A program made the position numbers and the translations under genes. Positions 1 through 11,720 of a DNA stretch of 64,000 nucleotides are shown piece after piece. Each line of letters opens with the position of its first letter. Position 1 is the first letter of the stretch. Origin of the DNA: Selaginella moellendorffii (lineage: Eukaryota > Streptophyta > Lycopodiopsida > Selaginellales > Selaginellaceae); the NCBI RefSeq assembly GCF_000143415.4, contig NW_003314303.1:1594785-1658784 (forward strand), given 5' to 3'. The notes below the pieces were generated by a model that was not told where the DNA came from, did no database searches, and was given only the letters and a program-made list of their open reading frames with translations.

Positions 1-3000
1 CCAAGCCACACCACCTTAAACAGTTCAATTTCAACATTTTGAACTAGGAACTTCATTCCTTAGCCAACCAAGGACCTTGTCCTTATCTGGCCATAAGATC
101 ACCTAGTGATCTCACCTTGGCACCTTAACAGAGTTGCCAAGAGGTATTTGGTCTTCTAGACCTCCAAGTTGTTGATTATAACCCCGGGGGCATCCCCCAC
201 ACTTGGCGGTGCACCCAAGCCAGCCCTTACGGCCAAGGGTTCATAGCAACTGAGATTAGGTGTCCCCATCTCACTCACCACGACCTTGGTGCCACTTGCA
301 CCAAAGCGTTCAAGTTAGATATGCTGAGCTTTCACACTAAGCAATCTAACCGTGCATCATGACTCCGAGGCATCCCTCGCTTGGCGGTGTGCCCAAACCA
401 GTCTCCCCACTGAGAGTCCATGACCACCGAAATATGAGTGTCCTCATATTCCAAACCATCACCACGCCCTAGTGATTTGGGACTCGAACCCAAGCACTAG
501 AGGGTCGGGACTCGAACCCAACCTCCGTATATGCATCTACGGACGGCATCACACAAGATGCCTGGCGTGACTCCCCACGCCGGTGCACCAACTTATTTTT
601 AAAGCGCGCTAAAGATCACAGCTTAGGAACCTAGTTCCTCCACACTGCCAAGTCCTCTCACTTGACATGTCTGTGATCATGCATGGACTCCTCCATGCTC
701 GGCCCCATGGCCCACCCTTTTTGAAGTTATCACCTTCAACTAGGGTCTTTGTTCCCCCGACGTGCCAATCTCACTTGGCAAGTCCTCCGACCATTGTAAC
801 ATGGTTCTTGCATAAGCGTGAAAGTCCTTGACCATCGACTTTCTTTCAAAGCCCTCTCTTTGAACACTCGGGAACTACTTCCCTAACTTTGATAACCTTG
901 CCTCATGGCAAGCTTCAAGACCACGCTTCTGCTGCGCCACTCTGATTTCGCGCGTTCCATGAACCATTTACACTTGGCCTTTCTAGGTACTACGCTACCT
1001 AGAATTGTCTTTGGGAACCTTGAAGGAACTCTGTCCCTTAGCTTGCTAAGGCCTCCCCTTTCGCAAACTTTATAGTTGCCATATAGTCTAACATGGACAA
1101 TTCCATATTTTAGACTCTCCATGGCATCACGGTTGCTAGCAACAACATTCTCGAGCACCCTCTTGATTCTCCACTCCCAACATTCATAACCACTGTTGGA
1201 TATGCCCTTTGATTTCTATGGTTCAGTTCCATCCCAATACTACTTGCCTTTGGCTTCACACCTTTCCTTCGGTCATTCTCCTCCAGACCAGGAGGATAGC
1301 TTTGCACTTTCTATCATGCTTTAGCAAGTATTCTTAGGGATGAACCTACCCAATAGCCTAGGGAGTGGTTCCTCAATCCGGGTATGCTCACCTTATAATC
1401 CTACACACTGGGATTACATTGTTGCTTATGGGCCTTTACATGCCCATCACTAGCCTTGCCAAAATTCCATTTTTGGCTTTGTCCAACTCGGGTAGACAGT
1501 CCTCTCCTGTCTCCGCAACCTTGGACATTTGGATAGCACCTTCTATCCATCATTCGCTAGGGACTTAGTCCCTTGGGCTTTATCCATTGCCCTCGCGACA
1601 TCAAACACCACCTTCTGGTGTTCTAGAGTGTCCGGGTGTCCCAATGATGGCTTTCTTGACAATGAGTATTTCCTTTTATGACATTGACTTACTATATCGC
1701 AACACAAGCAACTTATCCCTCGTAAGGGTATATCCAACTTCCCTATGCTATTAAGAAGTCTTGGGTAGCTACCTTCTACCCGTTTAACCAGTTATTTTGC
1801 ACCTCTTGCTTAGTTGCCTCATAGTTGTCAAGTCCTACAACTCATTGCTTGGTGCTTTCACACCTCCATCATTATCTGGGTCACCACACTCCAACTGCAT
1901 GCTCTGCAACTTAGGCTATGCTATTCCCATTTCCATTGGGATTCCTTTGGCAAGGGGTTCTCATGAACCCACCAACATAGCCTCAAGGTATCACACCTTG
2001 GCACATTTGGTGTCTCCACACCATCGGCTCCACGAGCCTACCTCTATGACATTTCAACTTCGTGTCTAAGTCTTTGCCAAGACCAACACCGCTCTTTCTT
2101 ATGCCAACCATTCGTTAGCACTACACCATAGAGGTCACACACAACTTTATGTCAAAGTTGTTTTCTTCTGGGAACACCTTTCCCATAACTTTAGCATGGC
2201 ACATTCTGCCATTGATGAGATACCCTCTGTTCTCATCCTTGGATCCTATGATCCCCCCCCATCCTTTGTGGGGTACAACACACCTCAGTCCAAATGCTTC
2301 CATCAGTCCTTTTAGGACCACCCGTTGACTCTACTTGAGTCATCCAGCAGTTTTCGACTTGGTTAATCCACAGACCCGTAAGGTTCTACTTGTGAGGCAC
2401 TAGCTCATTGGAATACACTTCTTGCATTCCTGTCCTACTCAAAAGGACTATTTTCACAAGTGTTACTCCGACACTTGATTTTGTTCTCTGGGGGCAACCT
2501 TTGCCCCTTAGGACTACTTGTCCATGTGATGAGAACACCAACTCATCCACTTAATACACCCCCAACTCCTGGGGTTGTTCCAGCATCTATTAGAGGTAGC
2601 CCCGACTACCATTTCAAAGACTTGAGTCCTCTTCCGTATTTGACCTTCCACGGTCATTACTTTTGGTCTCACATTCATGAGCACCAACCTCAACTATATA
2701 AGGATAATCTTGTGACTCCTTTATTGTTTTGGAGTCTCTATCTTTCCCGTGATCCCAACTTTAGTTGTTTACCACAACAAACTTAGCCAATTTGCTGAGA
2801 CAAATGCTCATCCGGATCACATCCTCAACTCAATGAGGAAAACCTTGCACTGTTCCCAAGATCCCAAAGTAGTTCCATTATTGGCCCTTTTCTATCCACC
2901 ACCTCGTCTACAAGTTCACACATGAACTGTAATGGAGAGCCATGTCTTCCTGACTTGCTACTCCTCAAGGATAGGCCCACTCCTCAGACCTTCCGATGCC

Positions 3001-3051
3001 AACACTAGTGGTGATATACTTGAGCACCAATAAAAGTCGGACTAAGGAACA
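1..3051 (-). mobile_element. Internal region of an LTR retroelement, no recognisable coding domains
   Basis: This stretch lies downstream, on the minus strand, of a perfect primer-binding site (3052-3063), so it is the interior of a minus-strand LTR element that runs off the left edge. Only short open frames occur and I recognise no gag, protease, RT or integrase motif in them. Bases about 180-600 resemble bases about 51400-51650, the 3' non-coding part of the chromodomain gypsy element there, including the phrase ending in CACCACGCCCTAG. The element is therefore either a non-autonomous derivative or a decayed relative of that family. The LTR identity is secure; the lack of coding content is my reading only. 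Confidence 0.6.
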
Positions 3052-3063
3052 GCTCTGATACCA
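3052..3063 (-). promoter_or_regulatory. Primer-binding site for initiator Met tRNA
   Basis: On the minus strand the bases read TGGTATCAGAGC, the classical plant retrotransposon primer-binding site complementary to the 3' end of initiator tRNA-Met. It follows the LTR end (...CTTACA) after a three-base spacer. This fixes the element's orientation as minus and its 5' LTR as the sequence to the right. Confidence 0.85.
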
Positions 3064-3066
3064 AAT

Positions 3067-5078
3067 TGTAAGCGACTAAATTTTCCATTCTACTTTAGTC
3101 ACTTAACCACACCTCTGACCACTTGGAGGAGTCTCATTCACAACCTCCATAAGTCCAATCCAGGACTTGGGACTTGCTAGCCCCGAGAATGGCATCCATG
3201 CCACTCAACATTTGCACTTGGTCCAAGTGCTCCATGTGTCCGATCCCATGACCGACACTCAAAGGTACCACCGACATAGCAACCCGTTACGCTAAGGCCA
3301 TGCCCAATCACCTTTGCCACACTGGTAGTCCAATACCACTTGCATCACAGTCTTGGCTCCCCAAGACTAGGCAAACCATCCGTGAGTGGTCATCTCAAAT
3401 CCACTCCTTAGCATCCTTAGGATGCCCACCGACAAGGGGAATAGCCTTCCCCAATATCCCTCTGTCAGTCCCCACTAAGTCCCTTTCTGCCCCTGGTCGT
3501 GTTTGCCAACACTGCCACTGGATCGAGACCCACAGGCCCGACCACTAAGTCCCACAATCCTCTGGGACTTCCTCACCACACGACTGTGTCCTTGGTCACT
3601 ACCCCAGAGGACTGCTCCTCTTCCTTTCCACAGTCTGGGCCTTTGGGACGACATTTCGGAACACTGTGGCCTTACGCGAGCCACCTGGGTACTCTCCCCA
3701 CCTATCGCCTTTAGGTGCTCTATCCATGGGCTTAGAGCGAGGTTCCGTTGAGCCACGCCTGGTATCCAAGTAGGTAGTGCCACCCACACTTGGACTGGGA
3801 GCATCGGCCAGTCGATCTCCCGGGGGAACTAGAGCCGGCTCTTGAACACTTCACCAAGCTACCCCGCTTGTCGGTCCGTGTTCACCCTAGTCTTGGACTT
3901 CCCAGTGGGCAGCTCATCACCCAACACTGGGTCCGGCCTTCCTGGGCCAAACTGGCCTTTCCTGGCCAAACTGGCTCCACTGCAGTCCTCCCCCTACTAT
4001 ACTTTTGGAGCTCACCAAACCCCCCAGGGTCTGGGAGACGAACGCTTTGGGCTTTCACCCTCTCAGGCTCCGGACTCGGACTCGGACTCGGACTCGGACT
4101 CGGACTCGGACTCGGACTCGGACTCGGACTCGGACTCGGACTCGGACTCGGATTCGGACTTGGACTCGGGCTCGGGCTTGGTCTCGGCCTCGGCCTCGGT
4201 CTCGGTCTCGGTCCCGATCTCGGTCTCGGTCTCGGTCTCGGTCCCGGTCTCGGTCCCGGTCTCAGTCTCGGTCTCGACTTCGGACTCCATCTCGGACTCC
4301 ATCTCGGACTCCATCTCGGGTTCATCTCAGGTCCATCTCGGACTCCATCTCGGGTCCATCTCGGACTCCATCTCGGACTCCATTTCGAGTCCATCTCGGG
4401 TCCACCTCGGACTCCATCTCGGACTCCATCTCGGACTCCATCTCGGGTCCATCTCGGACTCCACTTCGGACTCCAACTTGGGTCCATCTCAGGTCCACCT
4501 CGGACTAAACTTCGGACTCCAACTCAGGTCCATCTCGGGTCCACCTCGGACTCCACTTCGGACTCTACTTCGGACTCCAACTCGGGTCCATCTCGGAGTC
4601 TACTTCGGACTCCAACTCGGGTCCATCTCGGACTCCACTTTGGACTCCAACTCGGGTCCATCTCGGACTCCACTTCGGACTCCAACTCGGGTCCATCTCG
4701 GACTCCACTTTGGACTCCAACTCGGGTCCATCTCGGACTCCACTTCGGACTCCAACTCGAGTCCATCTCGGACTCCACTTTGGACTCCAACTCGGGTCCC
4801 TTTTTGGAGCCTCGCCTTTTGCTCGCTTCGTGCTCGTTCCTCGAGCACTTCGTTGGGAGTTCCACTCCCGCTCTTGACTTTTCAAGTCGGAGCTTTTGGT
4901 CCAAACGTGTTACGCTCGTTTGGCTCTCGCTTCAGCCACTACCACGTGGCACCCTTTCCGGCTCCACTTTGGGGCCTAGGGATTTTGTGTCTCACACTTA
5001 TGCCATTTGCTCCAATACCAACTGCAGCACACCCTATCTCTTTCCCCTTAAGTTAACTAGAAAAGGGGCAATTGCTTA
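3067..5078 (-). repeat. 5' LTR of the left-edge element, carrying a hexamer array
   Basis: The left (inner) end on the plus strand is TGTAAG, giving CTTACA next to the primer-binding site on the minus strand. The outer end is not certain. I place it near 5078, where base composition drops abruptly to AT-rich, but no clean matching terminus is visible. A TATA-like motif (AAGTATAGTAGGG on the minus strand) lies near 3990-4005, and the same motif recurs near 50335. Most of the right half is the hexamer array described separately. Confidence 0.6.
4070..4797. repeat. GGACTC hexamer array grading into higher-order minisatellite
   Basis: The array starts as near-perfect GGACTC hexamers (4072-4150), passes through GGTCTC variants (4190-4275), then CATCTCGGACTC dodecamers. 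It ends in roughly 54-bp higher-order units combining GGACTCCAACTCGGGTCC and CATCTCGGACTCC. The hexamer contains no stop in any of the six frames, so long SD/GL/RT and SE/SP/RP repeat frames (for example 3790-5079 plus, 3882-4487 minus) are by-products of the repeat, not genes. A related array sits in another LTR at about 50995-51245. Confidence 0.9.
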
Positions 5079-6036
5079 ATGAGAGAGCCATTAGTGACTA
5101 TTTTATCCCCATTTATCCCCCAAGGTTCCAAGGATCCACGGTGATAGTATATCCAAATTTCATCCCATGATCACATGCGCTACATAAATACAAAAGGTTT
5201 ATTTAAATGAATTTAATTTTGAGAATATAAAGAAATTCAACACCATAAATTCTCCATAAGAAAATTGTTTGGCTGGGTAGAACTGTATTGCCTCCATTCA
5301 TTTTTATGACACTTAAGGTTACACATTGGAAGACATTGTTTGCTATAAAACACATAAAATCCATACACAATAATCTTGGCCTTTTGAGTCTCAAACCTTC
5401 ACTTAATGCTCAAATTAATTCCATAAAAGTTTGTCATGTGTGATGTAATATCATCTCACCCAAAGCACAAGAAAAAAATTAGAGTGAAAGTGAGTGAAAT
5501 TATAAGCAACATTAGCGGCATTGAGTGAAGAAGTCGAGAGAATGAAAACAAGAGCAAAAAAAAAAAAATCCCATGTGGCAAAGCTTAATGGAAACTTCTG
5601 ACAATAAAAATAAGTATAGCCTGCATAGATAAACATTTTTAAAAGCAAATATATTCTTAGAAGTTGGGTTATTATTGCCATGTTTAATGATTAAAGCATA
5701 AAGTTTCTATCTTTAGTTGTTGCTCAATCAAAAAATATAGGTGGAAGGGACTATACTTAGAATATGCTTGAATATTTTAGGATATTCTACCAATTTACGG
5801 TTTTATTCAGATTAATCTTGTATTTATAATTTATAAACATATTTATAATTCATAAACTTTTCTAAACACTTCCTAGTATATTCTTGTTTATTTTATTAAT
5901 GCAATACAACTAATCTTGTTTTAAACATGCTTATACTTATAAACTTTTGACATAAATATGATGAGGCACAGCTTTTAAGTTGAGTTTCAAAGTATGAAAG
6001 AGTACAGCTGGATTGTAAATATTATAACATAGTTAG
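5079..6036. other. AT-rich intergenic sequence
   Basis: I see no gene, structured RNA or intact element here. The sequence is very AT-rich compared with the flanking LTR. Confidence 0.6.
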
Positions 6037-6372
6037 GACAAGAAACATAATCAGTTAATCAAAGAGCTTATTATAGAGTTTAATACAAGGTCATTCTTAT
6101 ATGCAGCTTTAGTTAATGCACCTGAAATTGGTTTTAGACCAGAGGATATAGATCTTATAAATTCAAATACTACAACTAGGATTACTACAAATTTACTTTT
6201 AATAATAAATGTTAAAATTTCTGGTCATACAACAATGCCATTAGGTCAAGGTATAGTAGGTAAAATAAATTTGAATCTTGAAATATATGGTACAGCCATG
6301 AGAGAGGGAAAAGCTATAGGCACTATTTGGAGCTTTTATGAAACTTTATTTCAGCATATAAGAAAAATATAG
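6037..6372 (+). pseudogene. Unidentified 111-codon open frame in AT-rich DNA
   Basis: An uninterrupted frame runs from just after a TAG (6034-6036) to a TAG at 6370-6372. It has no ATG near its start; the first is around codon 67. In DNA this AT-rich, 111 codons without a stop is unlikely by chance. The composition looks protein-like, with alternating hydrophobic strands and a segment reading GHTTMPLGQGIVGK. I do not recognise the family. A second frame of similar style, with one stop, lies at about 13990-14255 on the minus strand. An old integrated viral or transposon gene is one possibility, but nothing in the sequence settles it. Confidence 0.35.
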
Positions 6373-6719
6373 TTTGTCTTTATACCTAGAATATTCATCT
6401 AGCTTTATATCAACTTCTATAGTAGCAATTATATTACAAAATAATAAAATGGATTAATAATAATACAAAAAAGAATAATACTACTATTAAGCAAATTAAG
6501 CATTGATGTATGCAATGTGTTCGTAATTATAAAATGTAAATAGTTATAAAGAAGAGGATTTACTAGGATTTTATAGGGTTTGTGTGAAGTCATACTATTT
6601 TCTTAAAATTTAAGTTTATTTTTATATTAAAGTTGATAAAATCAAAGCTTACTTATTTAATCAGAATTATACTATATAAATTTTAATTAAATAAAATTTA
6701 TTTTAAATTAAGTAGACAT

Positions 6720-8110
6720 ATATAAGTTATCAAGTCCCTTGTCGTTATTTGTGGCATATATTATAGTCAATTATGCAATTTTGTATTTACTTCTAGTTTC
6801 TTACCTCATGTAGAGCTAAATATGTCAAAATGAATCAAGTTAAAAATGTTGTGGCCAACACTTAATTAACATTTTGTGAGATTTGATTGTCTCAACCACT
6901 CTTAACAATGCTTTTTAACTAGTATAACACTATTAAATATCACCTTATATATACTTTATCTCCATTTCTTGTGGGAGGTAATTTTGTTCTGATGAAGGTT
7001 CACATTGTTGTTGCATATATTTAAGGACAAAGGTGAAGATGTGGTTATGGTTGTGATATTTATTATTAGGCATATAATAAGGTTAGCTATATGTATTAGC
7101 ATTATTAGTATTTTCTAGATTAATGTCTTTTATTTCTTGAGTGGAAGCCTTGGTATTAAGAACTTGTTGGTGTTGTTGTGATTGAAAGTATTGACATAGA
7201 AATGTTTTTGGGAAACAAGAAGTTGCATAAATAGTGAAGGGTCCTTGCACAAATAAATTAATGACCTCGTATCATTAATAAGTTCATTTGGCATTAGTTC
7301 ATCTAATATTCATTTTTTAAACTCATTTTTATAATAGAAGGCCCCTTATTATTTTTTCTATATTAGTCAATATAGTATCACTCAACCTGTTATCATATTG
7401 CCATCCATAATTGTGTTATATGGTAGAGCCAATTTTCTTTCTCAAAGACAATAGCTATACACATAGTTGTGTGTAAGATAAAGTAAACCTAACTATGTAT
7501 ATGGATGATCAATTTCAATCATTAGGGTAGTGCTAAGTTAAGCTTTTGATCTCATCTTTAGTATGAATTGATTATAGTGTAATTATGGCAAGTATAATTT
7601 TGAAGTTTTTCCCCCTTATTTCTTACTCTTTCATTTCTTAAAAAGAATAAATGGAACATAAGTGAGAGGAATAAAAAAGAAATGAGGGAATATGAAATAC
7701 CAAATATGAACTTATCATTATAGTCTTTTCACTTATATTCCACTTCTTTCTTCTACTGTTACCTTTGGTTTCATCATTTTTATTGTGTTTACCTTTTGCT
7801 CTTTTATTCCCTTTTTAGATCTATTATATAGTCTTTATGTTACAGTGGTTGACTAACTTATAAAAGAATATGTTGACTTTGATCTATCATCTAGGGCCAA
7901 GATTGAAATATGTCATTCTATTCTAATTAGAGATGTTTGTATTCCTTGGAAACTCTAACTAAAATCACCTTATTCTCATTTTGCATGTTTTGGTTGGTTG
8001 CCCTTAGAATTGGTGTACACTAAAGGAGATCAAAATTTTATAAACAAATGTTAAAGAAATATTGGAGAAGGGTGCTATCCAAAAGTTTTAGAGTTTTTGA
8101 ATGTGTGAAT
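6720..8110 (+). mobile_element. Heavily decayed copy of the gypsy element found at 31-36 kb
   Basis: The region aligns by eye with 32170-33450 plus the start of the RT region. The gag area (6820-6900) matches about 32235-32345, and the zinc-knuckle area (7000-7190) matches about 32440-32630. The protease area (7260-7560) matches about 32700-33065. The pre-RT area (7860-8090) matches about 33300-33450 and continues into an LEKG-type RT start. Differences are dominated by C-to-T and G-to-A changes, as expected from methylcytosine deamination in silenced DNA. No frame remains open. Confidence 0.75.
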
Positions 8111-9009
8111 TTTATTTTGTGATAATTTTAATAGGAATATTTAATTTCACATTGACTATTGTCTATTAAACAATATGATTGTATGCAACTAAAGAGAATA
8201 ATTCAAGAAATGATTTATAAAAGTTCAAATATATAAAAAAATAGCCCATGAATAAAAATGCATCTTTTTTGTAATCGATTAAAGGTTTTGGGATACTTAG
8301 GGTTAAACATCTTTAAATTCAAATAATATTGAGCTAAATGATTTTCTAGGAAGTTCAGATTCAAGAGTTTATAATGACTATTTTAGATGTGTACCCTCTA
8401 CTTCATATTACCAATTTTCTAGATCATCTAGAAGAAGTTATCAATTCACTAAGTTAAATCTAAATCATTTAGGAAAAGTCATTAGTTCACTAAGTTAAAT
8501 TTGGTTTTTACATATTAACAAATGTCAATGATTAAGGAGGATGTTCTTAAAATTATTTTTCATACACTATTTAATTTGTACGAGTTCTTAGTGATGTTGT
8601 TTAGTTTGAACATTCCAACAACTAATTATATATTAATAAGTCTAAAAATTAAAGAATATGAATATTTACTTTTATAAAGCCCTTTGAAATTGTGAATAGC
8701 ACTCACAGAAAGCCAAACACAAAAACATTTAAATTTTGTTAAAGAAACATTTGATTCCATGCCATATAATGATGAAAGCAAATTTTGTTAAAAAAAACAT
8801 TTAACTTCATACCATATAATGGTGAAAGTGTTCTTAAATAAAAATGCCAAGTAATTATGTTTGTGCAAGCAATGTAATGCTTTAAAATTCTTTGAGCAGA
8901 TGCACCTTTTATACTCAAATTTAGAGATATTTAAAAATGTTAATAATTTAAATATTCACTCTCAGAAAACAAAAAGTATTAAGAATTGATTTACACGATG
9001 AAGCAAACT
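8111..9009. other. AT-rich intergenic sequence
   Basis: No coding frame or element was recognised. A near-duplicate of about 45 bp occurs at about 8720-8770 and 8775-8830 (AAATTTTGTTAAA...CATTT...CCATATAATG). The 3' flank of the NB-ARC gene begins here. Confidence 0.55.
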
Positions 9010-11720
9010 TCAGCTCTTTCTGGATCCCACGATCGACCTGAGCAAGCTTTTGTACACGCCCATGTCCTCGTTGGGCAGTACCTCGAGACCCTTCTGGATG
9101 CTCTCCACACCCGCAGCTCTCACAATTCGATCTGCCACTGCACTTCCCCTCGCCTGGACGAGCGTCTGGAGGGCTCCCACCGCTCGGCTCCTCAGTACCA
9201 CCACCTCGTCTCCAAGCAACCCCGTGAGAATCTCCACCACCTTGCTCCTGAGCACTTGCTCCAGGATCACGGGAGACGACGATCCCCTGGAGAAGATCTC
9301 CTTGCACACCAAGCAAGCGCTCATCTGGACCTCCTCGCATGGGCAATTGAGCAGCGCCTCGAGCTCCTCCAAAATCCCGGTGCCCAACACTCTCTCCACC
9401 ACTCTAGCTCCACCAATCTTCATGAGCGCCACGAGCGCCGCCAGAGCCCGCGACTTCACCACCGCCTTGCGGTTCCTCAGCAGCTCCGGCAGCTTCTCGT
9501 CCAGCATGTCCGTCTCGAGGAGCTGCGCCATGGCCGCGTCTCCAATCCCCGCCACCTTCACCACCGCGTTAAGCACTCCATCGTGGAGCCACCCCGATCG
9601 AGCGTCGAGTAGCAGCACCAGCTCGCCCATCACGTTCTCTCGGATCAAACTCTCGCAAACGTATCTGTCCCTGCCGCTGCTCGATCCAGCTCCGGCGCTC
9701 GCGAGCTTGGCTAGAACATCCGCCGCGTCCTTCTTGACGAGTATGTTGATCCCCGGAGCTCCGCTGCTCGAGAGGAGCGTCCGGAGCTTGTGAACGAGCC
9801 CGGACGCCACAAGCCCGCGTCCAAACTCCTCGTAGTCGGCCTCCACGAAGCAAGCTGCGATGTACTTGGCTATGGAGGCGTAGGCCGAGGGTGACGAAGC
9901 ACGGAACAAGAGGTTGACGATCTCGGCACCCACGATCGCGTTGAGCTCCCTGCGAATCTCCTCCTTGCTCGAACAAGCCTTGACCACGTCCACGATGCTC
10001 GCCAGCGAGCTCGCGTGGAGATCATCACTGTCCAGGACCAGGATCCCGCGGAGAGCTCCAGCGGCGGCCTGCTTGGATTCCTTGCTCCCGAAGTGTAGCA
10101 GCCAGGGAGCCGCCACTGCCCGGGTGTGTGGCTTGGCGAGATTGAGCAGCGCATCCACCGCGCTGGATCTCTTCCGCTCCAAGAACATCACCACCAGATC
10201 ATGGACGTCGTAGAAGAGGAAGTCAGGTGTCCGGTTGAGCAAGCACCGGCGGACGAGCTCTCGAGCATGGAGTAAGAACGGGCTCTCCTTCCCGAGCGCC
10301 GACCAGAGAGCTTGGAGGCACTCCACCGGGACTGGCTCGTCCCAGGAGATCGCAGCGAGCGAGGTGAAGAGATCGTGTGTGTCGTGCTTGAGTCCCACTG
10401 TGCTCAGCTCGATCGTGCTCATCACTCCCGCCAGCCAGTTGAGATGGTTCCCGGAGCAAACTTCCAAGTGATTCGCCACCGCGTTCCACTCCGCCCGCCG
10501 CCACGATCCTCGCAGAGCTTCGCCGAGAATCGCCACTGCCAGTGGATGGTGGCTGCAGTGTCGCAAGAGCTTGCTCGCCACAGCCTGTTTGAAAGAAGAA
10601 CAAGAGTGAGAAAGAAAGCACAAAGAAAGTTGGCGAAGTGTATACTTACTGGGAGATTCTTCTCCGGCATTCCACTGTGGAACCGTAGAACGCCTCGGCT
10701 AACCGAGGCCGTGTCGCGGAAGCCGAGCTTGATCGAGGCCACCGAGCCGGACTCCACGCAAGGAACCGGACTATCCTGGCAAGTGATGAGGAACTTGGAG
10801 CTATGGCGCTTCAACTGGATGATCCTGTCCACGATCTCCTTGTCACACACATCATCCAGCACGATCAAGTAGGAGGACTCCGCCACCACCTCCTCGAGCA
10901 GCGCCCAGCAATCCTGGGAGCTCCCAGCTCTCTGGAGAAGCTCCTTCTGGCAGTTCAGTTCCTGGAGGAGTGACTTTAGCTTGCTCTTCAGCCGGCGATC
11001 GCTACCAGCGATTTTCCCGACTCGAATCTCCACTGCGCTATCGGCGAAGCACTGGGGAGGATTCGCGACGATGTACGCCGCGAGGGAGGTTTTTCCCACG
11101 CCGGATGGCCCGTGAACGATGATCACGCTGTGCTGGGAGCTGGAAGATAGCTCCTCGCGAATCCTTCTCGTGAGCTTGCTCAGCGGCTGGTACCCCTCGA
11201 GCGTGGATGCGTGGAGCCGCGGCGCCGCTCCAAATGCCTGACACGAGAGGAGCTCCAAGATCCCTTCCTGGTACTCCAGCCAAATGCCCAGCTCCTCGCA
11301 TAGCGCCTCCAGCGGCGCCGCCAATCCACCGCCACCTCCGCCGCCGCCGCGCGAAAAGCAAGTCCTGCGAAGAACGTACCACATGGAGGAGGATGGTCTC
11401 TTCTCCGGGGCGATGATCTTGCCGCGATGGAGAATCGCGCGAGCGGCGTCCATGGCCGGGACGAGCCTGGCGCAAAGAACATCCATGCTCTCCAGGCGCG
11501 CCATGACGAAGGCGGCGTGCTCGTTGTTGTGGCGGAGGATGTGCCATGACCTGGAATGGAGCTGGTGGAGCTGTGCTAGCCTCTGCTGGAGCCTCTCCGC
11601 CGCCGCCACAGCTCCGCCCACATCGCCGCCGCCATCGCTCCACCCTCGCAGCTTTTGGGCGGTGTCTAGGAGCGACTGGATCGTGTCGGAGGAGGTCTGT
11701 GAGACCTCGTAGGGATTCAT
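9010..11720 (-). CDS. NB-ARC protein with armadillo-type C-terminal repeats
   Basis: Two exons, 11720-10650 and 10584-9010, with a 65-bp GT-AG intron (donor CCA|GTAAGT, acceptor AAACAG|GCT), give 881 residues. Residues about 1-110 are helical and may be an N-terminal helical bundle. The P-loop GPSGVGKTS is at about 204-212, kinase-2 YLIVLDDVCD at about 284-293 and the RNBS-B-like KFLITCQDSP soon after. In exon 2 come a GLPL-like HPLAVAILGEAL and an MHD-like YDVHDLVVMFL. The remaining roughly 370 residues are tandem helical units (for example ALAALVALMKIGG) typical of ARM/HEAT repeats rather than leucine-rich repeats. NB-ARC proteins are nucleotide-dependent switches, mostly in plant immunity. 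The ARM identity of the sensor region is inferred from pattern. Confidence 0.85.
10585..10649 (-). other. Intron of the NB-ARC gene
   Basis: Phase-0 intron of 65 bp. The donor is GTAAGT and the acceptor is preceded by a pyrimidine-rich tract ending CTTTCAAACAG. Removing it joins the RNBS-B region to the GLPL-like region in frame; reading through would hit stops. Confidence 0.85.

Noticed and set aside
4600..4797. Regularly spaced repeats resembling a CRISPR array
   Set aside because: Units are contiguous tandem repeats without unique spacers, in a plant nuclear retrotransposon.
3790..5079. Long open frame of 429 codons with Gly-Leu and Arg-Thr repeats
   Set aside because: It exists because the GGACTC repeat has no stops in any frame; the sequence is an LTR and all other frames are equally open.
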